Shown here: positions 33,557 through 41,756 of the stretch, piece by piece
How positions within the stretch are numbered: the first letter of the stretch is position 1
How the letters are laid out: each line of letters begins with the position of its first letter
NCBI GenBank assembly: GCA_029247365.1
Contig: JAQWLJ010000059.1
Span: 1 to 51,128, forward strand
DNA length: 51,128 nucleotides
DNA from: Acidimicrobiales bacterium
Lineage (GTDB): Bacteria; Actinomycetota; Acidimicrobiia; Acidimicrobiales; Aldehydirespiratoraceae
Direction of reading: 5' to 3'
Position numbers and translations under genes: made by a program
The notes under the pieces: model-generated
Told to the model about the DNA's origin: nothing
The model's input: the letters and a program-made list of their open reading frames with translations, nothing else
Databases searched by the model: none

Positions 33557-35113
33557 ATGCCCACCCCGGCCCAGAACCCCTACCTCGCGGACTCGCAGAA
33601 TGCGATGGCGCACGGCCGCCCCGATCAGCAGGACAACGTGCCGTGGCGCGGTCCGACCGGCCCGACCGAGGTCCTCAGCGGCGATGATCTGCAGTACGCC
33701 TGGCTCGGCCCATGTCACTTCGGTGGCTACACGTCGAGCCCCTACCCCGACGGTAGGCGTGTGATCTGGAGCAACGGTCGTCAGACGATCGCGAAACTCG
33801 ACTACGACACGCTCGAGGTGCTGGCCGAGCTCGAGCTTCCCGCCCCTGAGGGCCGTACCCCCGTCGCTGAGCTCGAGGAGAACCTCCGAGGGCTCGACGA
33901 GAAGCAAGGCTGGGACGCGGTCGAGCACGCCATCGGCTTGTCCATGAAGTTCATGACCGGGCTCGATGGGGTGTACGCCCTCCTCGACTGCGACAACACA
34001 TTCTTCCTCGGCCGCAAGGACCACGCAGTCGCGTACGTCGACGCACTCCCCGGCGAGCGGGCGTCGGGCCTCGTTGAACGCGGTCGGTGGAACAAGCCCA
34101 ACCACATCGCGGGCTTTTTCGTGGGCATCAACATCACCCACGACGGCTGGCTGCTGATGAGCACCGACCACGGGTGGATCGTCGCCCTCAAGCGCGACTT
34201 CAGCGAGTACCACGCAGTCCAGGTCCGTGGCGGTGCCGAGGAAGCCGCGGCGTACTGCGCCAAGCGGGCCGAGGAGTTCGGGCACACCGGGTTCGGGTGG
34301 ATGCGCACCAGTGTCTGTGCCGATGATGCTGGCAACATTTTCGTGTCGTCCAATGGCCACCATCACAAGGTCGTGTGGACCGGCGAGAAGCTCAGTATCG
34401 CTGAGGCCGACGGTGCGTGGACGATCCCCTACCGCAACGGGCGCGGTATGGGCAGCGGAACCACGCCGTCATTGATGGGCTTCGGTGGCGACGAGGACAG
34501 GTTCGTTGTGATCGGTGACGGCGACGACGTCGTGAACATCACCTACATCTGGCGCGACGAGATTCCCGATGACTGGGAGCAGCTCCCCAACGCACCCCAT
34601 CGTCGAATCGCCGGCATCGGCCCGGCGAACATGGGAGACCCTCACCTCGCGGCAATCCAGACCGAACAGTCGATCACCTGCTCCGGCTACGGCGCGATGA
34701 CGGTCAACAACGAACCGGCCACGATCCCCGAAGGCATCCCGTCTCGGGGGGCGCGCATGTTCTGCTTCATGCTCGGGCATGACGCCACCTACACGCCGCA
34801 CGGTCTGCACAAGTACGTGTGGAATCCCGAGGCACGTCGACTCGAGCAAGCCTGGGTCAACAAGGAGATCTCGTCACCAAACTCGGTGCCATTCGTCGCC
34901 GAAGCTTCGGGCATCGTGTACACGTGTGGAACTCGCCATGGGAAGTGGACGATCGAAGCAGCTGACTGGGAGACCGGTGAGACCCTGTTCCACTACGTGA
35001 TGGGCGGCTCGAAGTACAACACGATCGGCGCCGGCGTCACCATCGATGAAGACGGCCGACTGCTGTTCGGCACGATGTACGGCAAGGCCCGCATCCTGCG
35101 GGGCAAGCGTTAG
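33557..35113 (+). CDS. Hypothetical beta-propeller-like protein
   Basis: A 518-residue soluble protein with no recognised catalytic motif. Repeating blocks such as RRVIWSNGRQTIAKLDYDTL, GVYALLDCDNTFF, ITHDGWLLMSTDHGWIVAL and DDAGNIFVSSNG look like blades of a beta-propeller (quinoprotein or SMP-30-like). No signal peptide is visible, so it should be cytoplasmic. It lies between two oxygenase genes 27 bases after the first, suggesting a role in the same pathway, perhaps as a lyase or hydrolase. An in-frame GTG one codon upstream (33554) could be the start. Confidence 0.82.
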   Translation: MPTPAQNPYLADSQNAMAHGRPDQQDNVPWRGPTGPTEVLSGDDLQYAWLGPCHFGGYTSSPYPDGRRVIWSNGRQTIAKLDYDTLEVLAELELPAPEGRTPVAELEENLRGLDEKQGWDAVEHAIGLSMKFMTGLDGVYALLDCDNTFFLGRKDHAVAYVDALPGERASGLVERGRWNKPNHIAGFFVGINITHDGWLLMSTDHGWIVALKRDFSEYHAVQVRGGAEEAAAYCAKRAEEFGHTGFGWMRTSVCADDAGNIFVSSNGHHHKVVWTGEKLSIAEADGAWTIPYRNGRGMGSGTTPSLMGFGGDEDRFVVIGDGDDVVNITYIWRDEIPDDWEQLPNAPHRRIAGIGPANMGDPHLAAIQTEQSITCSGYGAMTVNNEPATIPEGIPSRGARMFCFMLGHDATYTPHGLHKYVWNPEARRLEQAWVNKEISSPNSVPFVAEASGIVYTCGTRHGKWTIEAADWETGETLFHYVMGGSKYNTIGAGVTIDEDGRLLFGTMYGKARILRGKR

Positions 35114-35144
35114 CTCGGGCGAGGTCTCGTCGGCAGAATTGGGC

Positions 35145-35327
35145 GTGGGAATCGACCCCACGGGTGCCGCAGCAGTCAAAGGTCTCGACCCAACAGAGGT
35201 CGCTGGCATTGAGGTGATCTCTGCGCTCAGCAGTGCCTCGGCAGGGGAGGCCGCCGCGCGAATCTCGGGGCTCGAGCGTTTTCTGGTCCTCTACGGACCA
35301 GCGGTCGTGGTGGCGAGATCGTCGTGA
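35145..35327 (+). CDS. Possible small ORF in the spacer before the second oxygenase
   Basis: A 60-codon frame starting at a GTG (VGIDPTGAAAVKGLDPTEVA) with coding-like codon use. It lacks a clear ribosome-binding site and no homology is recognised. The remaining spacer (35328-35384) holds a possible GCCCC/GGGGC hairpin (35355-35374) and little else. Confidence 0.25.
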   Translation: MGIDPTGAAAVKGLDPTEVAGIEVISALSSASAGEAAARISGLERFLVLYGPAVVVARSS

Positions 35328-35372
35328 CCGACACCGATGTAGCCGTCTTGTCCGCCCCGGCAGGACTTGGGG

Positions 35373-35378
35373 CAGACT
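35373..35378 (+). promoter_or_regulatory. Possible -10 element for the GBBH/TMLH-like gene
   Basis: CAGACT lies 6 bases before the ATG at 35385, with TTGTCC 18 bases further upstream as a candidate -35. The first base departs from TANNNT. Confidence 0.3.
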
Positions 35379-35384
35379 TTGTAG

Positions 35385-36500
35385 ATGAGGTCTCCTTCGG
35401 TTCTGATCGACGACCGGTCCGTCGTTGTCGACGGCCATGCCATTCCTGGCCGCTGGCTACGCGACCACGGCGATGACGCGGCGAGTCTCAACCCCGAAAC
35501 CAAGCAGCGTCTGGTCGACACCTTCGCCATTCCGGCCGACATTGCGCCATTGTCGGTGTCGGTTGACGGCGTTCGTCTTGGTGTCGACTGGAGCGATGGC
35601 GCTCGCACCAGTCACTCGATTCCAGCGCTCGAGCGCCTCCTCACGAGCCGCCGTTCGCCAGAGACCCGCCCCTCCGTCGGGTTCGCGATCGAGCGTGATC
35701 TGGCGCTGTGGTCGTCGGCTCCCGACGTGTCGTGGTTCGACGTGGCGTGCTTCGACGATGACGAAGCGTGGCAGCCGGCCATCGAACACATGTACCGCCG
35801 CGGGTGGGTCGCTTTCGACGGTGCCGAACTCGGCGAGGAGGCCCCGGCACGACTTGCGGCCCGTATCGGTTACCAGCGGGCGTGCATCTTCGGCACCCTC
35901 TGGAACATGAACTCTGGTTCGTTCGAACACGCCGACTCGGCGTACGAGAGTGGCAACCTCGACGTTCATACGGACGGCACCTACAGCCACGATGCGCCGG
36001 GCACCATCATTTTCGCTCAACAGCTCAAGACCGGTGAGGGCGGCGACTCCGTGCTGGTCGACGCCTTCGCTGCGGCCCGTGACTTCCAGGCGGCCGAACC
36101 CGAAGCTGCCGACCTACTCACCCGCTATTCGTTGCGGGCGCACTACGTCGAGCCAGGCGTGCACCTCATCGCCGAGCGGCCGTCACTCCGGGTCGACGAG
36201 CACGGCGTGCTGCAGCAAGTGTCGTTTAATAACTATGACCGGTCACCACTGTTGCCGGCCGCAGGTGTGGTCGATGATGTGATCGATGCGTACAACGCGT
36301 TCCGTGCTGTTTTCTCGAACCCCGACCGGGCGCTCTACCACGAGTGGCAGCCGGGCCGGATGCTGGTCTTCGACAACTGGCGATGCTTTCACGGGCGTAC
36401 TGAGTTCACCGGTGATCGCCACTTCAAGGGCTGCTACACCAACCACGAAGATCTTGAGAGTGCCTATCGCCTAGCCGGGCTCACGCCGCCAGCGCTCTAG
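35385..36500 (+). CDS. Gamma-butyrobetaine/trimethyllysine hydroxylase-family dioxygenase
   Basis: A 371-residue 2-oxoglutarate/Fe(II) oxygenase with two domains. The N-terminal domain has the GBBH-like opening PGRWLRDHGDDAASLNPETK; the zinc-binding cysteines of eukaryotic GBBH/TMLH (WLRDNCxCxxC) are replaced by Gly, Asp and Ser, so it is a zinc-free version. The C-terminal TauD domain has iron ligands in LDVHTDGTYSH and CFHGRTEF, and ends GCYTNHEDLESAYRLAG, typical of the family. Substrates in the family are quaternary amines (gamma-butyrobetaine, trimethyllysine). Its TAG shares a CTAG with the stop of the convergent aldolase. Confidence 0.88.
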   Translation: MRSPSVLIDDRSVVVDGHAIPGRWLRDHGDDAASLNPETKQRLVDTFAIPADIAPLSVSVDGVRLGVDWSDGARTSHSIPALERLLTSRRSPETRPSVGFAIERDLALWSSAPDVSWFDVACFDDDEAWQPAIEHMYRRGWVAFDGAELGEEAPARLAARIGYQRACIFGTLWNMNSGSFEHADSAYESGNLDVHTDGTYSHDAPGTIIFAQQLKTGEGGDSVLVDAFAAARDFQAAEPEAADLLTRYSLRAHYVEPGVHLIAERPSLRVDEHGVLQQVSFNNYDRSPLLPAAGVVDDVIDAYNAFRAVFSNPDRALYHEWQPGRMLVFDNWRCFHGRTEFTGDRHFKGCYTNHEDLESAYRLAGLTPPAL

Positions 36501-37513
36501 CCGACGAGCGCTCGCAGCGAGTTGGCCACCGGCGCAACGTCGGCCTCGCTGATGTCGAGGTGAGTGACGACCCGCGTCTGAGAGCGCCCATCGCCCGCAT
36601 CGCTCCACAACATCTTTACGCCAGCAGTCTCCATACCTCCCATTAGCTCCAGTGGGTCGCCCGGAGCGGAGAGGAAGATCATGTTGGTGTTGTGGGCGGT
36701 GATCTTCACGCCGTCGATCTCGGCAAGCGTTGTCGCGAACGCGTCAGCAGTGGCGTGGTCGTTGGCGAGGCGGTCGATGTTGTTCTCCATTGCGTAGATG
36801 CCAGCTGCGGCCACGACCCCGACCTGGCGAAGGCCACCTCCGAGCATCTTTCGCCACTTGCGGGCTTCTGTGATCAGGTCGACCGGGCCGGACAAGACGG
36901 AGCCCATCGGTGTGCCGAGCCCTTTCGACAGACACAAGCTGACGGTGTCGAAGTCCTGCGTGAGTTCCGCACCGTCGATACCAAGCGACACCGCGGCGTT
37001 CCACATGCGGGCGCCGTCGAGATGGGTGCGAAGGCCGTGTTCGCGGGCGACTGACGTGGCTTCGCCCATCCGGTCGACCGACAGCACCATTCCGTCCTTT
37101 GTGTTCTCGACGCAGAAGACCTTGCTGCGGGCGAAGTGCGGATCGTCAGGCTTCACCGACCGGCCGATCAGCGTCGGGTCGGGCAAGCCGTCCTCGAGCA
37201 TGGGGATTGGCTGCGGCTGGATGCTGCCGAGCACGGCGGCCCCGCCGCCCTCCCAGCGGTAACAGTGCGCCATGTCGCCGACGATGTACTCATCGCCTCG
37301 GCCACAGTGGGCGAGAAGGCCAACGAGATTCGACTGTGTGCCGCTTGTGACGAACACGGCGGCTTCCTTGTCGAGTCGTTCCGCAACCATTGCTTCGAGG
37401 CGTTGGACGGTTGGGTCGTCATTGAAGACGTCATCGCCGACGGGAGCATCGACCATCGCCTGCAACATGGCGGTTGACGGTCGGGTGACGGTGTCAGAAC
37501 GGAGATCGATCAC
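36497..37513 (-). CDS. Low-specificity L-threonine aldolase family
   Basis: A 338-residue PLP enzyme of fold type I. The start IDLRSDTVTRPS is diagnostic. The residues around AHCYRWEGGGAAVLGS contact the cofactor, and HLDGARMWNAAVSLG carries the Asp that holds the pyridinium. The Schiff-base lysine is in SLCLSKGLGTPMGSVL. It splits beta-hydroxy-alpha-amino acids into glycine and an aldehyde. In carnitine synthesis the same family cleaves 3-hydroxy-trimethyllysine, which makes its place beside a TMLH-type oxygenase notable. GTG start, 6 bases after TAGGCT. Confidence 0.94.
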   Translation of the reverse strand: MIDLRSDTVTRPSTAMLQAMVDAPVGDDVFNDDPTVQRLEAMVAERLDKEAAVFVTSGTQSNLVGLLAHCGRGDEYIVGDMAHCYRWEGGGAAVLGSIQPQPIPMLEDGLPDPTLIGRSVKPDDPHFARSKVFCVENTKDGMVLSVDRMGEATSVAREHGLRTHLDGARMWNAAVSLGIDGAELTQDFDTVSLCLSKGLGTPMGSVLSGPVDLITEARKWRKMLGGGLRQVGVVAAAGIYAMENNIDRLANDHATADAFATTLAEIDGVKITAHNTNMIFLSAPGDPLELMGGMETAGVKMLWSDAGDGRSQTRVVTHLDISEADVAPVANSLRALVG

Positions 37514-37519
37514 CCGGTG

Positions 37520-37525
37520 AGCCTA
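37520..37525 (-). promoter_or_regulatory. -10 element of a leaderless promoter for the threonine aldolase
   Basis: Minus-strand TAGGCT lies 6 bases before the GTG at 37513. Confidence 0.6.
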
Positions 37526-37610
37526 GGTCAGGGGAACACGCCGTTGACCACTGCCGGTCACCGCCGACGGTAGGACCAGCGAAGCGGCCCGCGGCGCTCT
37601 GGGTGGGTCC

Positions 37611-38177
37611 TCAGGCCGAGCGACGGGCGATGAGATGAGCCTCGTGCCGACCGTTCGGCCGCCAGTCCTCTGAATGCTCGAGAACATCGTGGTCGCCGAT
37701 CAAGAGCGGTAGCTCGTTCGGCTCAAGGAGGAATGGAGCGCCAGGTCGCTCATGGCGTTCGAGGTTCGTCTCGGTCGCAATGATCACGGCGAGCACGCCA
37801 CCCGGCACGAGCCGCTCGACCAGCCCAGCAAACAAGTCACGCTGCAGATAATTGGCAACCGTGATGACATCCCACGGTCCGCTGGGCAGCTCCTCAGTGT
37901 CGAGGTCGACTTCGACTGTCGAGATCATGAGGTCTTCTGCCAGGCACCGCTGTCGGGCCTGGATGAGTCCGACGTCGCTGACATCGGCGACGGTCACCGC
38001 GAGACCTTTTCGGGCGAACAGCAGGGAGTCGTGCGATCCGCCTCCGGCAACGTCGAGCAGCCTGCCACTCGTCGGCAGCCATGGCTCGACGAGGTCGACC
38101 AATGCCGACCCGTGTCCGGTGCCGCCTCTTGCCTCCGCCCACTTGTTGTTCCACCGGTCACGATCGCCTGCGCCCAT
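37611..38177 (-). CDS. SAM-dependent methyltransferase, TehB-like
   Basis: A 188-residue class I methyltransferase. It opens GAGDRDRWNNKWAEARGG, the SAM loop is LLDVAGGGSHDSLLFARKG, and the acidic ribose contact is in TVADVSDVGL. The segment WDVITVANYLQRDLFAGLV is post-II. TehB- and tellurite/thiol-methyltransferase-like proteins share this plan, but the acceptor is unknown. The ATG is set by TACCCT 6 bases upstream. It lies 97 bases before the aldolase start region and 16 bases from the valS stop. Confidence 0.9.
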   Translation of the reverse strand: MGAGDRDRWNNKWAEARGGTGHGSALVDLVEPWLPTSGRLLDVAGGGSHDSLLFARKGLAVTVADVSDVGLIQARQRCLAEDLMISTVEVDLDTEELPSGPWDVITVANYLQRDLFAGLVERLVPGGVLAVIIATETNLERHERPGAPFLLEPNELPLLIGDHDVLEHSEDWRPNGRHEAHLIARRSA

Positions 38178-38183
38178 GAAGCG

Positions 38184-38189
38184 AGGGTA
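38184..38189 (-). promoter_or_regulatory. -10 element of a leaderless promoter for the methyltransferase
   Basis: Minus-strand TACCCT lies 6 bases before the ATG at 38177, overlapping the tail of the preceding valS transcript region. Confidence 0.55.
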
Positions 38190-38193
38190 CCGA

Positions 38194-40794
38194 TTAGGCG
38201 GGTTGGGCGTTTTCGGGCTCGAGTTCGACGGTGACCGTGAGTTCGCCTTCGGTGGCTGTCGATGCGCCAACTGACTTGATGACACCGGCAGCCTTGACGT
38301 CGTCGATGACCTCATCGAGCAGGGCCAACTGGCCGGCCAGACCCGAGAAGCTCGCCGACAGAACAGCGGTGCGGAGCTTGCGCTTCGCCTCGCTTTTCTC
38401 GCGACGGACGATGACGAGTGCGTTGGTGGCGACGTCGGAAGCGGCCGCGCCCGTACCAGCGGCCGGCAGGCGCAGTTCCTCGGCTGATGGCCAAGCCGAC
38501 GTGTGGATCGAGCTGTCCTGCCACCAGGCCCAAACCTCTTCGGTGACGAACGGAAGGAAGGGTGCGAACAGCCGCTGCAGTGTCGAGAGCGCCATCCGCA
38601 GGGCATGGTGCGCCGACGCGGCGCGCACAGGCCCGAAGTCGCCGTAGGCGCGGGCCTTGACGAGCTCCATGTAGTTGTCGGTGAACCACCAGAAGAACGT
38701 CTCCGTGCGCTCGAGCGAGCGTGCATAGTCGAACGCGTCGAACGCCGTGGTGGCGTCGTCGACGAGGTCGGCGAGCCGGTCGAGCATCGAACGGTCGAGG
38801 GTGTCGGTGACGAGCGACGGGTCGATACCACCCAACGGATCGCCGAAGCCGAGAACGAACTTCGAGGCATTGAGCAACTTGATACCGAGGCGCCGGCCGA
38901 TTTTCATCTGGCCTTCGTCGAACGCGGTGTCAGTTCCGGGTCGACCCGACGATGCCCAGTAGCGGACTGCGTCGGAGCCGTACTGCTCGAGCAGTTCGGT
39001 CGGAACGATGACGTTGCCCTTCGACTTCGACATCTTCTTGCGATCGGGGTCGAGGATCCAGCCGCTGAGAGCGCAGTTCTTCCACGGCACCGTGTCGGCA
39101 TCGAAGTGAGCACGGACGACGGTGGAGAACAGCCACGTTCGGATGATGTCGTGGGCCTGCGGCCGGACATCCATGGGAAAGGTCTTCGCGTAGAGGTCCT
39201 CGTCGGTTCGCCAGCCGCAGGTGATCTGCGGTGAGAGCGACGACGTAGCCCAAGTGTCCATAATGTCGGGCTCGCCGAGAAAGCCACCGGCCTGGCCGCG
39301 CTGCGACTCGTCGTACCCGAGAGGAACGTCGGTCGACGGATCGATCGGCAGTTGATCGGCGGATGGCACCAGCGGCTGATCCCAGATCGGTTCGCCAGCG
39401 GTGTCGAGCGGATACCAGAGGGGGATCGGCACACCGAAGAATCGCTGACGAGAGACCAGCCAGTCACCGTTGAGGCCATCAATCCACGACGCGTAGCGGG
39501 TCTGCATGTAGCCGGGGACCCAGTTCATCTGGTCGCCGCGATCGATGAGTGCCTGGTTGAGGTCGGCATCGCGGCCGCCATTGCGGATGTACCACTGACG
39601 GGAGCTGACGATCTCGAGTGGCTTGTCGCCCTTCTCGAAGAACTTCACCGGATGGGTGATGGGGCGAGGCTCGCCGTCCATTTCGCCGGCTTCAGTGAGC
39701 ATCGTGGCGATCTCGGCCTGGGCGTTCTTCGAGCGCAGCCCAGCGAGGCGTTGGTAGGCCTCAGCCGCGTCGCCGGCCGCGATCCACTCGGGAGTCTCGG
39801 CGGCAAACTTGCCGTCGCGCTGAATGACCGTGCGGACCGGTAGGTCGAGCTCACGCCACCAAGTGACGTCGGTGGTGTCGCCGAAGGTGCAGATCATGGC
39901 GATGCCGGTGCCCTTGTCAGGCTGGGCAAGTTCGTGGGCCACGACGGGAACTTCGACCCCGAACAGCGGTGACGTGACCGTACCCCCGAAGGAGGGCTGG
40001 TAGCGCTCGTCGTCGGGGTGGGCAACGAGGGCGACGCAGGCGGGCACGAGTTCGGGGCGGGTGGTGTCGATCCAGATATCGGGCGTATCGCCGACGCCGG
40101 CGAACCGGAGCTTGTGATAGGCGCCCGGCATCTCTTTGTCCTCCAGTTCGGCCTGGGCGACCGCGGTCTGGAAGGTGACATCCCACAGCGACGGCGCTTC
40201 GATTTGGTAGGCCTGGCCGGCGGTCAGATTGTCGATGAAGGCGAGCTGGGAGATACGGCGACAGTGATCGTTGATCGTCTCGTAGGTTCGGGTCCAGTCG
40301 ACCGAGAGGCCGAGTCGGCGGAACAAACTTTCGAAGGCCTTTTCATCCTCGACTGTGAGCTGGATACACAGCTCGATGAAGTTGGGTCTACTGATGGAGA
40401 TGGTCGGGCGCTTGCCTACCGCCTTCTCGTCACCGGCGTCGGCGGGGGCAGTGAAGCTGGGATCGTAGTGGAGCGACGGGTCGCACCGGACCCCGAAGTA
40501 GTTCTGGACGCGCCGCTCGGTTGGCAGGCCGTTGTCGTCCCACCCCATTGGGTAGAAGACGTTCTTGCCGGCCATGCGCTGGTAGCGGGCGACGGTGTCG
40601 GTATGGGTGTAGCTGAAGACATGGCCGACGTGCAGGGAGCCGGAGACGGTGGGCGGTGGCGTGTCGATCGAGAAGACCTGATCGCGGGTCGTGTCGGTGC
40701 GAAAGTGGTAGATGCCTGCCGCGTCCCATACCGCGTCCCACTTGTCCTCGAGGCCGGCGAGGTCGGGCTTGTCGGGGATGTGGGACGTGGTCAT
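38194..40794 (-). CDS. valS: Valyl-tRNA synthetase
   Basis: An 866-residue class I aminoacyl-tRNA synthetase that loads valine on tRNA-Val and edits threonine. HIGH appears as HVGH in SGSLHVGHVFSY, KMSKS as KKMSKSKGN, and GWDDNGLPTERRVQNYFGV marks the short, actinobacterial/archaeal-like subtype. The C-terminal anticodon and coiled-coil domains are present. The ATG at 40794 is preferred; TATCCT lies 9 bases upstream, so a leader of two or three bases is possible. It is divergent from the permease gene. Confidence 0.97.
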   Translation of the reverse strand: MTTSHIPDKPDLAGLEDKWDAVWDAAGIYHFRTDTTRDQVFSIDTPPPTVSGSLHVGHVFSYTHTDTVARYQRMAGKNVFYPMGWDDNGLPTERRVQNYFGVRCDPSLHYDPSFTAPADAGDEKAVGKRPTISISRPNFIELCIQLTVEDEKAFESLFRRLGLSVDWTRTYETINDHCRRISQLAFIDNLTAGQAYQIEAPSLWDVTFQTAVAQAELEDKEMPGAYHKLRFAGVGDTPDIWIDTTRPELVPACVALVAHPDDERYQPSFGGTVTSPLFGVEVPVVAHELAQPDKGTGIAMICTFGDTTDVTWWRELDLPVRTVIQRDGKFAAETPEWIAAGDAAEAYQRLAGLRSKNAQAEIATMLTEAGEMDGEPRPITHPVKFFEKGDKPLEIVSSRQWYIRNGGRDADLNQALIDRGDQMNWVPGYMQTRYASWIDGLNGDWLVSRQRFFGVPIPLWYPLDTAGEPIWDQPLVPSADQLPIDPSTDVPLGYDESQRGQAGGFLGEPDIMDTWATSSLSPQITCGWRTDEDLYAKTFPMDVRPQAHDIIRTWLFSTVVRAHFDADTVPWKNCALSGWILDPDRKKMSKSKGNVIVPTELLEQYGSDAVRYWASSGRPGTDTAFDEGQMKIGRRLGIKLLNASKFVLGFGDPLGGIDPSLVTDTLDRSMLDRLADLVDDATTAFDAFDYARSLERTETFFWWFTDNYMELVKARAYGDFGPVRAASAHHALRMALSTLQRLFAPFLPFVTEEVWAWWQDSSIHTSAWPSAEELRLPAAGTGAAASDVATNALVIVRREKSEAKRKLRTAVLSASFSGLAGQLALLDEVIDDVKAAGVIKSVGASTATEGELTVTVELEPENAQPA

Positions 40795-40907
40795 AGGACT
40801 GCGAGGATACCGGCCTCCCTCGGGTGCGAGTGTGGCAGCAAGCCCGCCATGAACCCCGACCATCACGGCTGCTCATCGGTTAGGGCACGAATGCGCAGCT
40901 ACAACCA

Positions 40908-41642
40908 ATGACCGGACTAGAGATTGTCGTCGTTGGCGTCGCTGCGCTGGTTACCGCTGCCCTCACCACCGTTGCCGGCGCGGGCGGTGGGATGATCCTG
41001 CTGATCGTGATGCTGCAGTTCGTCGATCCGCTTGTCGCTATCCCAGCGCACGGCGTCATCCAGCTTTTCAGCAACGGGACTCGGGCCGTAACCCTGCGCC
41101 GAGACGTCGACTGGCGTTTGATCGTTCCGTTCGTCGTTCCGCTGCTTCCGGCGACGGCGATCGGCTATCTCATCGCCGAATCGATCCCGCGTTCCAGTGG
41201 ACGGGCGGTCATCGGGCTCTTTGCTCTCCTCGCCGTCTGGTGGCCAGCCGCCACCGCATGGCTCGCGCCCAAGCCGGGGCGGGGTTCGCGTTTCGGAATC
41301 GTGGGTGCCGTCGCTGGACTGCTCAATCCGACCATCGGGGCCGTTGGGCCAGTGTTGGCGCCGGCATTTCGTGCGGCCACCGCGGATCACGTGAGCATGG
41401 TCGCCACCGCTGCGGTTGCCCAGGCACTCGGCCATGTCACCAAGGTCACGGCATTCGCAATCGTCGGCTATGCGTGGTCCGACCACCTCGCCATGATGAT
41501 CGTCGGCACAGTGGGGGTGGTCGTTGGGACGAGGGCGGGTGCCCACTGGCTCCGTCGCCTCGATGCGGTGAAGCTGACCTGGCTGTTCAGGGTGGCCGTG
41601 AGCGCCGGCGCGGCCCGCCTGTTGAGCGCGTGGGCATGGTGA
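40908..41642 (+). CDS. TauE/SafE-family membrane permease
   Basis: A 244-residue membrane protein with about seven or eight hydrophobic segments. The first repeat GVAALVTAALTTVAGAGGGM and the loop HGVIQLFSNGTRAV are typical of sulfite/organosulfonate exporters of the TauE family. A role in exporting sulfite or an organic anion is inferred from the family only. The ATG follows the -10-poor sequence ACAACCA; no ribosome-binding site was found. It is divergent from valS. Confidence 0.85.
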   Translation: MTGLEIVVVGVAALVTAALTTVAGAGGGMILLIVMLQFVDPLVAIPAHGVIQLFSNGTRAVTLRRDVDWRLIVPFVVPLLPATAIGYLIAESIPRSSGRAVIGLFALLAVWWPAATAWLAPKPGRGSRFGIVGAVAGLLNPTIGAVGPVLAPAFRAATADHVSMVATAAVAQALGHVTKVTAFAIVGYAWSDHLAMMIVGTVGVVVGTRAGAHWLRRLDAVKLTWLFRVAVSAGAARLLSAWAW

Positions 41643-41701
41643 GACACCGGGCGGTCATCGATGGCCGCATCGGCGTATGTGGAAGCCAACACGGCGATGG
41701 A

Positions 41702-41707
41702 TAATGT
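41702..41707 (+). promoter_or_regulatory. Candidate -10 of the acyl-CoA dehydrogenase gene
   Basis: TAATGT fits TANNNT and lies just before a palindromic operator. The gene has a leader of about 40 bases and an AGGAG ribosome-binding site at 41746-41750. Confidence 0.4.
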
Positions 41708-41715
41708 ACGGTCTT

Positions 41716-41731
41716 GTTACCCATGAGTAAC
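41716..41731. promoter_or_regulatory. 16-base palindromic operator before the acyl-CoA dehydrogenase
   Basis: GTTACCCATGAGTAAC matches its reverse complement at 14 of 16 positions (GTTAC-n-CATG-n-GTAAC). It lies just after the predicted transcription start, where a bound repressor would block elongation. A TetR-type acyl-CoA-responsive repressor is a reasonable guess. Confidence 0.6.
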
Positions 41732-41756
41732 CATTCATGCCTGCCAGGAGACTGAC

